Shown here: in pieces, positions 17,001-24,608 of the stretch
Layout: the number at the start of each line of letters is the position of its first letter
Position numbering within the stretch: position 1 is the first letter of the stretch
Assembly: GCA_963695805.1 (NCBI GenBank)
Contig: CAVOHV010000008.1
Span: 62,001-126,000 of the forward strand
DNA length: 64,000 nt
Reading direction: 5' to 3'
DNA from: DASUPK01 sp963695805
Lineage (GTDB): Bacteria; Actinomycetota; Thermoleophilia; Solirubrobacterales; 70-9
Notes under the pieces: generated by a model
Database searches by the model: none
What the model was told of the DNA's origin: nothing
What the model saw: the letters and a program-made list of their open reading frames with translations, nothing else
Program-made: the position numbers and the translations under genes

Positions 17001-18183
17001 CCCCGCCACCGCCGATCGAGAGGCTGTTCGGCTTGTAGGTCGCCCCGGCCGGGATCGGGTCGGTGACCGCGAAGCCATCCGCGGCATCTTGGCCGGTGTT
17101 CTGGAAGTTGACCGTGTATCGAAGCGTGTCTCCGGGCTGGGTCGGGCCGCCCGGGTGGGTGAGGTTGGTGACCGTCTTGCCCGGCACCACGACCGGCGCG
17201 TAGAGCTCGGTCGCGAACGTGACGACACCGGGGTAATAGGTCTCAGACGAGGTCGTCAGCTTGATCGTCGCGCTGGTCGCGCTGTTGGGGAGGATGCCAT
17301 TTGCGTTGAAGACGTCGGCGTCGAATCCGAGCTGGTTCGTGTAATTCGGAGTCCGACCGCCGATGTCGGTCCCGAAGCCGCTGATCGAGCTGTTGAAGTT
17401 GTTCGTCGCCGGATTGGCGACGTTCGAAATCACAGTGCTATTGAGGGACATCGAGTCGCCGCTGCTCCCACGGTCGCCTTCGGCGGCAATCACCCCCAGC
17501 GTGGTCTTCACCGCCCCCGAAGGGGGCGTGGTGAACCCGTTAACCGTGATCGTGTTCGGCGTCGGGGGGACCGGCCTCAGTCCGTCGAAGACCGACAGGT
17601 TGCGTGGCGGCTGCGTCGCGTCGCCGTACGCGACCACCAGCGCCCAGCCGCCGTATTGCCCGCTCCCGGTCACGACCTTCACGTCCGCCGTCGTGTAGAC
17701 GCCGTTCCCGGCGGCCGCGACGATTGGGGTGACATCCGCGAAGCCCTGATAGTCGTCGCCGGTGCCGTCGTCGAGTGTGGCCGCAGTCACGGTCGTGTAG
17801 CCGGGCTGCCGCGGAGCCTGGAACTTGACCCTATTCCGGGCGGGGTTTGTGACCGCCGAGCCTGTCCAGTAGAGCCCGGCCCAGAGGACCCGGGCGCCGT
17901 CCGGCATCGCCAGGGTCGCACGGGTGGAGTTCGGCGTCGACGGGTCCGAGTCGACGTCCACGTTCGACATGCTGAAGCTGTTGTTGTTGCTGCCGGCGCC
18001 GTTCCGGGCGTTCGTGCATGTCGCCCCGGCCGAATCCGGGCAGCTCATCACCGTGTTGGCGATGATCGTGATATCGCCTGGCTGGTTGGCGGTGAAGCGC
18101 GGCGCGAAGGCGCGATCGGCTTGAGCCGGAGCAGCGCTGAGACACACGATGACAGCGACGGCAGCGATCACCGCTCCCCGCAT
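13999..18183 (-). CDS. secreted DUF11-repeat surface protein
   Basis: About 1394 residues. An N-terminal signal peptide (AVIAAVAVIVCLSAAPAQA) is followed by a ~330-residue domain of beta type, then roughly seven DUF11 repeats, each opening with ADL/ADV..K and containing Y/W-x-V/I-x-x-x-N-x-GPS-x-A and a D-x-L/V-P stretch. DUF11 repeats are Ig-like and occur in large bacterial and archaeal surface proteins. ATG 18183 was chosen because it starts the signal peptide; the frame is open to a TTG at 18285 across three hairpins. The last 30 residues (after VTQPPSPGPQ) look out of frame relative to the calcium-binding domain that follows. Confidence 0.85.
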   Translation of the reverse strand: MRGAVIAAVAVIVCLSAAPAQADRAFAPRFTANQPGDITIIANTVMSCPDSAGATCTNARNGAGSNNNSFSMSNVDVDSDPSTPNSTRATLAMPDGARVLWAGLYWTGSAVTNPARNRVKFQAPRQPGYTTVTAATLDDGTGDDYQGFADVTPIVAAAGNGVYTTADVKVVTGSGQYGGWALVVAYGDATQPPRNLSVFDGLRPVPPTPNTITVNGFTTPPSGAVKTTLGVIAAEGDRGSSGDSMSLNSTVISNVANPATNNFNSSISGFGTDIGGRTPNYTNQLGFDADVFNANGILPNSATSATIKLTTSSETYYPGVVTFATELYAPVVVPGKTVTNLTHPGGPTQPGDTLRYTVNFQNTGQDAADGFAVTDPIPAGATYKPNSLSIGGGGAQTDASADDQAEFVGGQNSVRFRLGTGANATSGGTLVENGGSASATFDVTVDSGDHEGDVITNRASSDYRGHTIGTPFVNQLTPEAKTTVHVADLMLSKQHNPPFVAGGDTTFTLVASNVSTASTDGSPVTVSDTFPSGSAGFDSISNAGGPGWNCDVAGLTLICSRSDVLPGGQSYPPVLVDGHLHDSLDPTVINQASVSGGGDGNPVNNRATDSAGATAQADLQVRKRTTTPSVASDGQIEWVVDVHNAGPSTAANVTMSDSLSGSDYDQVVAAPTQGTCDTSVSCNLGSIVPGGTATITIDARVLANDTTLNNGASATTSTTDPDNSNNNATASAIVENTADVRIAKSGGPDNSAVGDHFTYTIQTANNGPGTATGLVVRDPLPVKLLNPSVSASGWSCNSPGTGGVLTCTLASVAPGAAPDITVDGTIAGPGGGFFSNDAAITTTSTDRNPGNNTATATDLATPAADLAVTKTFDSNAGTGGVQTGPVNPGDTVAVILALTNNGPTTAVNATLDDNVPAGLTVNSVDDPGCNASGNNVHCDFGDLANGDGHTVTITATVNPPADPVQGDAITNVVTVGSGTFDPIPSNSTDSDRLTVTPAADVSLIKTASAASPSVGDSVTYTLIAANAGPSTATGVGVSDNLPSDVSFVSASAGCNESGGTVTCASGNLTSGASATFTITVTINASGAGSTVSNTATVTSTSPHDPDLSNNTTGTSIQVEPQADLELTKTAADATPAIDADDTFTMTVTNHGPHEAQNATIDDPVPAGLSFVSASPECRLQGNVVHCALGTVAASDTTSVTVTLRPGASSHGLTLANLASVSSTTDDPTPGNNNDSALVTVGERVDLHLEKTVSPSSVPAAENATYTLTVSNSGPSDATGVTLSDPLQPELSFVAANPSQGTCSESAGTVTCTLGVIPSGGQAQVQLTVRAETAAAGQTLNNTASVTANEPEARSADNRAGTNLGVTQPPSPGPQRIEEEVLLRTPRHDHGYQQA

Positions 18184-18213
18184 CGCCCACCGTGCCGATG
18201 CCAATCGGCCCCT

Positions 18214-18280
18214 CAAGGAATCCCTTCCTTGCGGTCCGGTCGGAACCGGACCTTTTCGGAGCCCTCTCGTGAGTGGCTCC
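18214..18280 (-). promoter_or_regulatory. structured leader of the DUF11 gene (three hairpins)
   Basis: Three perfect inverted repeats lie in succession upstream of the DUF11 ATG: CAAGGAA/TTCCTTG (18214-18231), GGTCCGGT/ACCGGACC (18233-18252) and GGAGCC/GGCTCC (18258-18280). On the coding strand the last two are joined by GAAAA. The middle one is followed by TTTT on the plus strand. This could be a cis-acting RNA leader or an antitermination region. I do not match it to a known riboswitch class. Confidence 0.45.
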
Positions 18281-18376
18281 CGCAAAGCGCGCCAAAACTT
18301 AGTACAGCGTCCGACGGATTTCTAGTCTAGGCGCCGGGATTCCGAAATAGATTGGATCCCAATTGGACCTGTGGCC

Positions 18377-18461
18377 ACGGCCGTGGACGATCTGGACAGA
18401 TAGGACGGTGCATCCGGTACCAAAGCGGTACCACGGCGCGGGCTGACAAGCGGGCACGCCG
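18377..18461 (-). repeat. half copy of the tRNA-Pro-associated repeat (no tRNA part)
   Basis: The segment matches the distal part of the repeats at 24246 and 27272 (GGCCGTGGACGATCTGGACA, then GGTACC-AAAGC-GGTACC and the tail through CGGGCACGCCG) but lacks the tRNA half and the left arm of the 15-bp inverted repeat. The rest of 18286-18574 shows no gene. Confidence 0.75.
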
Positions 18462-18574
18462 CGCGGGAGGGCGGCGCTCTATGCGAGGTGCTCACCCGGA
18501 TGCCAGACCCGCCTTGCGCTGCGAATGGTCGAGTGCGTCCTCGTACTCCGCTGGTCGCAGTCCAAAGAACCCGG

Positions 18575-19129
18575 TCAGGGCAGCTTGAAGTCGTTGAAGT
18601 ACCAGAGGGCGCTCGTGTACCAGAGCACCATTACGGTGACGACAAGCATGCCGCCCACCACCGGCAGCCCCCAGCCCGGCAGTCGCCAACGAGGGGTCTG
18701 GACGAGCACGATCTTGGCCAGGAAGACGCCGTAGATGAAGCAGCCGGCGATCGAGTGGACAGCCACCCGGGTATCGACCCCGGTTTGTACCCCGTAGGCG
18801 AGGACGCAGTGGTAGGCGATTGGGATCGTCAGCAGGATCGTCGCGGCCCCGACGGCCCTGTGCACGGGCCCGATCTGCGGCGGCGCGACCCCGACCCAGG
18901 GCAGCCGCCCGTACATCCAGAGGGCGAGCCCGAGCTGCACCGCGGCGAAGGCGAGCACGCCGGTGGCGAGCCAGGACTTGAGGTCGAAGGTGTCGGCCCC
19001 CGTTTCCCCGAACAGCGAGGTCGAGTAGTCGGGGGTGTGCTGGGTCCCGAAGATGTAGAGGCCGACGGCTACGACTGCCGCCCCGAGCGCGGCCACGGTG
19101 AGGGACCGGAGGGCGGGGCTGGCGGTCAC
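18575..19129 (-). CDS. membrane protein, DUF6529-like (cytochrome b561-like histidines)
   Basis: A 184-residue protein with five hydrophobic segments. Histidines occur near the membrane faces: PVHRAVGAA, IAYHCVLAYGV and AVHSIAGCFIYGVF, a spacing reminiscent of cytochrome b561 or Ni/Fe-hydrogenase b-type heme ligands. I believe it belongs with DUF6529 proteins from actinobacteria; function is not established. The tail (WYTSALWYFNDF) is aromatic. It stands alone between repeat-rich stretches. Confidence 0.6.
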   Translation of the reverse strand: MTASPALRSLTVAALGAAVVAVGLYIFGTQHTPDYSTSLFGETGADTFDLKSWLATGVLAFAAVQLGLALWMYGRLPWVGVAPPQIGPVHRAVGAATILLTIPIAYHCVLAYGVQTGVDTRVAVHSIAGCFIYGVFLAKIVLVQTPRWRLPGWGLPVVGGMLVVTVMVLWYTSALWYFNDFKLP

Positions 19130-19294
19130 GTGTCGATGCTACTTCGGGTGCTGCCGTCCCGATGGGATTTTCTGCTTCAGGCGGTGGTGGCGGAGGCCCT
19201 GGGCTCGCGGACCTCCATCGAGCCCTCGGAGAGCGCGTATCCGACCGCCAGCCAGTAGGCGCGGGCGATCAGGCGCTGCCGACCCTGCTCAGCG

Positions 19295-19315
19295 GGCTGA
19301 CACTCGGGCACGCCG
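19295..19315. repeat. isolated tail motif of the dispersed repeat
   Basis: Twenty-one bases match, with two differences, the tail of the repeat at 18441-18461 and, with a few more differences, that at 24411-24431. The surrounding interval 19130-19516 has no convincing gene; a minus-strand open frame there has no recognisable family. Confidence 0.4.
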
Positions 19316-19516
19316 GTCGGGTGAGCCCTCCACGACCGAAGCTGCTTCACGCGGCAGCGACACCGTCCGCCTCGCAGGTGATCGCAGTCGGCTGAGGCGA
19401 TCTGGCAGGTAGTGCACGGACTCGTTTTTCCCTGGCGCCCTGCGCCGTAGCATTCGATGCGAGCGCGACAAGCGCGCGATCGTGCAGCGAGGGTCGATCG
19501 GCGATCGGAGAGCGAG

Positions 19517-21442
19517 ATGTCGGTGTCATACGAGATAGGGACGGGGATCGGCGAGGTCACCGATCCCGCGGCCGGACTGCCGTTGCAGGGCTGGGTCGAT
19601 GAGGACCAGATTGCGACGGGAGTCGAGTCGCCGCTCTACGCCCGCGCTTTCGTGGTTGCCGAACGGCCGTCCGTCGCTGAAGGGGGATGTGTCGCGATCA
19701 TCGTGGCTGACATCTGGGCCGGTACTCACCGGGTGAAGGACGGCGTTCTCGGGCGCCTCGCGGCGTCGCATCAGGGGGTCTACACCGAGGAGAACGTCCT
19801 GCTCGCGGGAACGCACACGCACAGCGCGCCGGGCGGGTTCTCGGGGAATCTGCTCTACGACTTCAACTTCGACATCGGCGGTTGTGACGAGGCCACCGTC
19901 GAGTGCATCGTCGACGGCTGCGTTCGCGCGGTCGAGATGGCACATGCCAACCTCGCCCCCGGACGGGTCTACGTCAACTGGGGCGAAGTCGCCGACTGCG
20001 GGCGCAATCGCTCCGTACCTGCGTACTCGTGCAACCCGCAGGCCGAGCGCGATCGCTGGGGGACGGAAACCGATCGCGAGATGCTGCTGCTGAAGTTCGT
20101 CAAGGTCGACGACCATGGCCGGGGGCAGCCGGTCGGCGCGCTGAGTTGGTATGCGATCCACCCCACCGATCGCGGCCAGAAGAACACGCTCGTCTGCGGT
20201 GACAACAAGGGCTACGCGAGTTCACTCTTCGAGCAGGAGATGCGCAGCGACATTCCCGGGCCGGAGACCTTCGTCGCCGCGTTCGCCAACGCCCACTGCG
20301 GCGACGTCTCAGGCAATGTTGAGTTTGGCCTCCCTAAGGGCGTCGACGACAAGGCCCACATGCAGAAGCACGGTCGCCAGCAGTTCGAGGTCGCCGGGCG
20401 TCTCTTTCGGGAGGCGACCGAGGAGGTCACCGGACCGGTCGAGCACCGGCACACCCGCGTGGACTTCTCGAAGCTCACCCTCCGCGAGCGGGGAGCGCGC
20501 ACCTGGCCTGCGGCGCTTGGGCTCTCGTTCGCGGCGGGCAGCTCGCAGGACAGCGTGCCGAAGCCCAACCTGGGGATCGAGGAGGGCCGCACGGCCGCGA
20601 ACATGACCGAGGCGGACGAGCTCATCGCCACCGTCTCGGGCGTGCTGCTCAGCGCGGTCTTCGGCATCGACCTCATCGATCAGGCGGCTGCCAGGACCGA
20701 GCGAAAGGGACAGCTGCCGAAGCCCGTCGTGCTGATGCCGGGTATCGAGCAGCCAGCGCCGGTCGTGCCGCAGGTGCTGCCCGTTCAGCTGCTCCGTGTC
20801 GGCGCCGTCGCCGTGCTCGGGATTCCGGGGGAGTTGACCACGATGGCCGGTCGCCGCCTGCGCACGAGCGTCCTCGACGCTATGTCCGCCACGGGCGTCA
20901 CGCACCTCGCGCTGGGTACCTACGCCAACGAGTACGCGCAGTACATCACGACACCCGAGGAGTACTCCGCGCAGCACTACGAAGGTGCATCCACGCTCTT
21001 CGGTCCCCACACGCTCGAGGCCTACCAGCAGGTGGCGGCGCAACTCGCGACGGCGATCGCCGAGGACAAGCCGTCGCCGCCCGGTCCGGCCGCGACCCGG
21101 TGGACGTCCCCTCGACAGCGACGGTATCGCTTCCGGAACCTGTCGAGCTCGGCGGTCAGGCTGCGCTTCTACAGCAAGAGCAATTGGTGGCGGTGGGTCC
21201 CCCTCCCCAGGGCCCACAAGACGATTGACGCCGGTGCGGAGGCGGCATACCCCGAGCGCGAGTTCACATGGCGCCTGCTGCCCAAAATCGAACGGCTCAC
21301 CGTCAAGCTGCCCACCGTCGAAACGGTCGCCGTCAAGGCAGGCAACGACATCAAACGGGCGATGACCGCCGGGCAACTGCTGACCATCTCGGCCGACGGT
21401 TCGATTTCTGTCGGCGAGTACAGCCCGCCGCCGCGGGGGTGA
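19517..21442 (+). CDS. neutral/alkaline ceramidase family protein
   Basis: About 641 residues. The N-terminal catalytic region carries the family's hallmark GTHTHSAPGGFSG (metal-binding His pair) and FANAHCGDVSGNVEFG, corresponding to the conserved GDVSPN loop that holds the nucleophilic Ser; VLGIPGELTTMAG and YANEYAQYITTPEEY match later conserved blocks. Neutral ceramidases split ceramide into sphingosine and fatty acid at a zinc centre. The C-terminal ~110 residues form the beta-rich lid domain (LSSSAVRLRFYSKSNW). No signal peptide is visible after the ATG at 19517, unusual for this mostly secreted family. Confidence 0.85.
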   Translation: MSVSYEIGTGIGEVTDPAAGLPLQGWVDEDQIATGVESPLYARAFVVAERPSVAEGGCVAIIVADIWAGTHRVKDGVLGRLAASHQGVYTEENVLLAGTHTHSAPGGFSGNLLYDFNFDIGGCDEATVECIVDGCVRAVEMAHANLAPGRVYVNWGEVADCGRNRSVPAYSCNPQAERDRWGTETDREMLLLKFVKVDDHGRGQPVGALSWYAIHPTDRGQKNTLVCGDNKGYASSLFEQEMRSDIPGPETFVAAFANAHCGDVSGNVEFGLPKGVDDKAHMQKHGRQQFEVAGRLFREATEEVTGPVEHRHTRVDFSKLTLRERGARTWPAALGLSFAAGSSQDSVPKPNLGIEEGRTAANMTEADELIATVSGVLLSAVFGIDLIDQAAARTERKGQLPKPVVLMPGIEQPAPVVPQVLPVQLLRVGAVAVLGIPGELTTMAGRRLRTSVLDAMSATGVTHLALGTYANEYAQYITTPEEYSAQHYEGASTLFGPHTLEAYQQVAAQLATAIAEDKPSPPGPAATRWTSPRQRRYRFRNLSSSAVRLRFYSKSNWWRWVPLPRAHKTIDAGAEAAYPEREFTWRLLPKIERLTVKLPTVETVAVKAGNDIKRAMTAGQLLTISADGSISVGEYSPPPRG

Positions 21443-21765
21443 AGCCAAACCTATTCGCCGATCGGCATGCGCCCCATCGGGCCTTACGAAGCGACGCCGG
21501 CATGTAGCTCGACTCTCGCTCTCACCCGGCGATTCTTTCCAACTTTCGGCTTCAGCACCTGGCCGGACGGAGGCGTCAAGCTGACTCGGACCCTCCAGGC
21601 CAGGTCGCGCGGCCGGGATCGTCTCGGCCGACTGGGTCCGGGTGCAACCCGGTCGAGCCCCGCGAGAGGGGACGCTGGGGACGCCGGGACGCGTAACTGC
21701 GGCCCGGACACCTCGTCGGCCGCCTGCCCAAGCCGCTCAAGGCGTAGCATCGAGCACCGCTCTGA

Positions 21766-21912
21766 AGTCGGGGCGACTGGATTTGAACCAGCGACCTTTC
21801 GGCCCCCAGCCGAGCGGATTCCGGCGTCTATGTGTCTCGGAGCGTCCGTCGTTTCCTATGTGTCCAGGGCCGTGGACGATCTGGACAGCTAGGACGGTGC
21901 ATCCGGTACCGC
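21766..21912 (-). repeat. tRNA-Pro 3'-half repeat with conserved extension, copy 3
   Basis: Positions 21768-21810 match the tRNA 3' half; the following 100 bp carry the shared extension with TGTGTC motifs, the imperfect inverted repeat TCCTATGTGTCCAG / CTGGACAGCTAGGA and CCGGTACCG. Part of the right arm differs from copies 4 and 5, so the copies have drifted. The rest of 21443-21990 shows no gene. Confidence 0.85.
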
Positions 21913-21990
21913 AAGCGAGAGCAGGGTTCGTCGACTCTGAGGCATCACCCAGGCGACCCTATCCGACGCGGTTGTCAGAGTCAGAGCGCC

Positions 21991-23940
21991 GTGGGGGAGC
22001 GCGAGCCGGAAAATCCGAGCGGGCTTGAGGGGTGGGAGCGGTGGGTGACGCTCGCGACCCCGGTCGTGATCTTCGTCGTCGGCATATTCGCGTGGATCGC
22101 TGGCCACCAGGGATGGAAGGGCGTGGTCTTCGTCGCAGCGATCGTGATCGGTCTCTTCGTGACGCTGCGGCCTGGGCGGGTGGTCGCCCACACCCTCCCG
22201 CCCATCCAGGACTTCGGCGGTGCCCTGCTACCCGCCGTCCTGCCGCTGCTGGCGATCTTCATCTCCGGGTCCTCGGCATTTCCTGTGCTGATCCAGCTGG
22301 TGATGGTCCCGCTCGCGATCCTGATCGCTTGGCGGCTGATCGTCCTGCCGGGGGCGTCCGATACGAAGAGCTGGTTCGCGCGTGCGTGGAAGACGGTTTC
22401 GGACGGCGTCGCGGAACGCCACGAGCTCCGCCACGTGCTGCTCTTCGTGGCGCTGGTCGCCCTGGTCGTTGTTGGGTTCATCCTCCTGTCCCCTCACGTC
22501 AATCCGTTCGAGGCGCGGTCGGGTGACTCGACCACCCTGCTCGCCGCCGCCGTCGACCTCTGGCTGGTCGCGATCGTCCTTCGTCTGTTCGGCTATGGGG
22601 ACACGATGCCGCGGCTGGTGGCGGCGCTGCTGGCGATCGCGCTGGTCATCTGGGGCGCGTCATGGGCGGGGATCATCGGCGCCTGGGACTTCTTCGACGG
22701 GATCGGCGTGGTGCTCGGGGGCGCGTTCATCGTCTGTCTGATCGCGACGATCGAGCTGGAGATGGCCACGGAGCTCTTCCCGCGTGTGAAGCGGGTGCTC
22801 GATCGCTTCAAGGTGAACCAGAAGTGGTCGCGTGCCCTCGGTTATTCGCTCTCCATCGCCGCAGCGATCGCCGTCATGCTCGCCGCCCTGGCGAGCTGGA
22901 ACGAGGTCCGCCAGACCAGCAAGGCCGAGGTACGCGGCGGTGGTGAGGATCCCTCGGAGCTGATCCCGCGGGTGGGGCAGTCGAACAGGGAGCTGGGGAG
23001 CCGCTTCTCACCGACCTTGGTCTTTACGAACGACGAGCGGTGGTGGCCGGTCCGGGTCACGGGCTTCACCCGCGACCCGCGCGCCGAGCTAATCGGCAAC
23101 TACGTCCTGCCAACCGACAATCCGCCGGCGACGTTGCCGAAGCGCTGTCCGAACCTGGTAAAGCCGCCCTGCTTCAACCTGACGATCCATTGCGAGCTCC
23201 CCGACGACTGCGTCGATCCGCCTGATCATCCCGGCAAGGCGGTCTACGTCCGGGTCCTCAGGCGGGGGCATCCTGAGGCGAAGCGCGGCCCCGATCCCTT
23301 TGTGGTCGACGCCGGCCCCTACAACCAGCAGACCGCAGTGATCGTCCAGTACTGGTTCTTCTACCGCTACAACGACTGGGTCAGGCCGGTGTTGACGGGC
23401 AAACTGAGCGAGCGTCACGAGGGGGACTGGGAGGCGATCACGATTGGGCTCGGGAAGAAGCGCCCCCTCTTCGCGGCCTACTCGGCCCATTGCGGCGGCA
23501 ACTGGCGCGACTGGGACGACGTCCGGGTGAGTCACGTGCCCGGGGAGCCCCGACTCCACCCGATCGTCGCGGTGGCGGAGGGATCCCACGCGAACTACTT
23601 CGAGACACAGGACCGTCGCTCGCCGGACTGGGCCGGCTGCGCCAACCGCCTCCCGGACGGCGCCGCAACGCTGATCAGCTACGCCTCGAACATACGCGAC
23701 GAGACCGAGGACGGCCAGACCTGGCGCCCACTGGGCAACCAGCTGATCATCCTCAAGCGGCACACGCGGCCGATGAGCTTCGTCGGCACGTGGGGCGAGG
23801 ACACCAGGACCTTCTTGACGAACCGCCGGCCGCACAAGCTCCAGGTGACGCCGGGCGGCCCGGCTACCCCCAGCCTGCAGCTGCTCTGGACTGACCCGCT
23901 CCTCGCGATCTTCCATTCAGAGCACTGGCACGGCCCTTAG
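21991..23940 (+). CDS. polytopic membrane protein with C-terminal Vps62-like domain
   Basis: About 649 residues from a GTG at 21991. Residues 10-320 hold about nine membrane segments. The C-terminal 300 residues are soluble and, by orientation, likely outside: a Cys-rich stretch (CPNLVKPPCFNLTIHCE), then VIVQYWFFYRYNDW, HEGDWEAITIGL and VAEGSHANYF, which resemble the Vps62/DUF946 family (DWE and GSHANY motifs). The function of that family in bacteria is unknown. The frame is open further upstream to 21832 but that part translates the tRNA-Pro repeat. It is the only gene between two repeat copies. Confidence 0.7.
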   Translation: MGEREPENPSGLEGWERWVTLATPVVIFVVGIFAWIAGHQGWKGVVFVAAIVIGLFVTLRPGRVVAHTLPPIQDFGGALLPAVLPLLAIFISGSSAFPVLIQLVMVPLAILIAWRLIVLPGASDTKSWFARAWKTVSDGVAERHELRHVLLFVALVALVVVGFILLSPHVNPFEARSGDSTTLLAAAVDLWLVAIVLRLFGYGDTMPRLVAALLAIALVIWGASWAGIIGAWDFFDGIGVVLGGAFIVCLIATIELEMATELFPRVKRVLDRFKVNQKWSRALGYSLSIAAAIAVMLAALASWNEVRQTSKAEVRGGGEDPSELIPRVGQSNRELGSRFSPTLVFTNDERWWPVRVTGFTRDPRAELIGNYVLPTDNPPATLPKRCPNLVKPPCFNLTIHCELPDDCVDPPDHPGKAVYVRVLRRGHPEAKRGPDPFVVDAGPYNQQTAVIVQYWFFYRYNDWVRPVLTGKLSERHEGDWEAITIGLGKKRPLFAAYSAHCGGNWRDWDDVRVSHVPGEPRLHPIVAVAEGSHANYFETQDRRSPDWAGCANRLPDGAATLISYASNIRDETEDGQTWRPLGNQLIILKRHTRPMSFVGTWGEDTRTFLTNRRPHKLQVTPGGPATPSLQLLWTDPLLAIFHSEHWHGP

Positions 23941-24195
23941 AGAAGCTCTAGGTCCGTCGAGTTGCAGGTCAGCATCGCTCAAGGGATAGCCGCCGCGAAT
24001 CGCGGTCACCGTCAGGGTCGCGTTTCTTGATCCCCGACAGCACGCCCGCGTACAGTAGAGGTCAACTGAGCAGCTCGAGCCCGCGGCCAGGGCGGCCCCG
24101 TTGCAGGTGTCCGAGGCCTTCATGAAGTTGGCGGGATCGGTCCCGTCGAGCGCTGTGGTCATGGTTCCGCTGGCGCTGCCGCCTCCCATCTCCAT
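23917..24195 (-). pseudogene. choice-of-anchor D-type domain fragment
   Basis: About 90 residues with the pattern GTDPANFMKASDTCNGAAL, AAGSSCSVDLYC, SRNATLTVTAIRGG, typical of the Ig-like choice-of-anchor D domain in secreted proteins (FxIxxDxCxGxxLxxGxSC). There is no signal peptide and no full-length partner domain. The sequence is cut beside the tRNA-Pro repeat at 24246, so this is probably the remnant of a larger surface protein gene. Confidence 0.5.
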
Positions 24196-24244
24196 GCAAG
24201 AACCGGTGCCTTGTGATCGGGACGCGTCGGAAACGGAATCCGGT

Positions 24245-24431
24245 TAGTCGGGGCGACTGGATTTGAACCAGCGACCTTTCGGCCCCCAGCCGAGCGGCAA
24301 TCGGTGTCTATGTGTCCTGGAGCGTCCGTCGCGTCCTATGTGTCCAGGGCCGTGGACGATCTGGACAGATAGGACGGTGCATCGGGTACCAAAGCGGTAC
24401 CACGGCGCGGGGCTCACAATCGGGCACGCCG
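24245..24431 (-). repeat. tRNA-Pro 3'-half repeat with conserved extension, copy 4 (most complete)
   Basis: The tRNA 3' half (24248-24290) passes into an extension holding two copies of CTATGTGTCC, the inverted repeat GTCCTATGTGTCCAG (24333-24347) / CTGGACAGATAGGAC (24361-24375; one mismatch, 13-nt centre), GGTACC-AAAGC-GGTACC and the tail CGGGCACGCCG. It is the reference copy for the family. Nothing else is seen in 24432-24608. Confidence 0.85.
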
Positions 24432-24608
24432 GTCAGGCTGGGGGGAGCCTCGCCCAGATCCCCAACGAGGAGTGGGTCTAGAGCGCCCGATCTGGCTTCC
24501 GAGGAGCTAGCCCTCACATCTTCAGGGCTGAAAGCAGCAGCGACGCCCTAACAAACGGGCCCACCGTCGCTTGCGGCGGCGGGGCCTGCTTTGCCTTCGG
24601 CGCCGGCG

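Noticed and set aside
18214..18280. Known riboswitch such as c-di-GMP-I or ydaO
   Set aside because: Three simple hairpins without the conserved loops of those classes.
19177..19560. Minus-strand frame of 127 codons with several Cys
   Set aside because: No family, overlaps the ceramidase start, and part of it matches the tail of the dispersed repeat.
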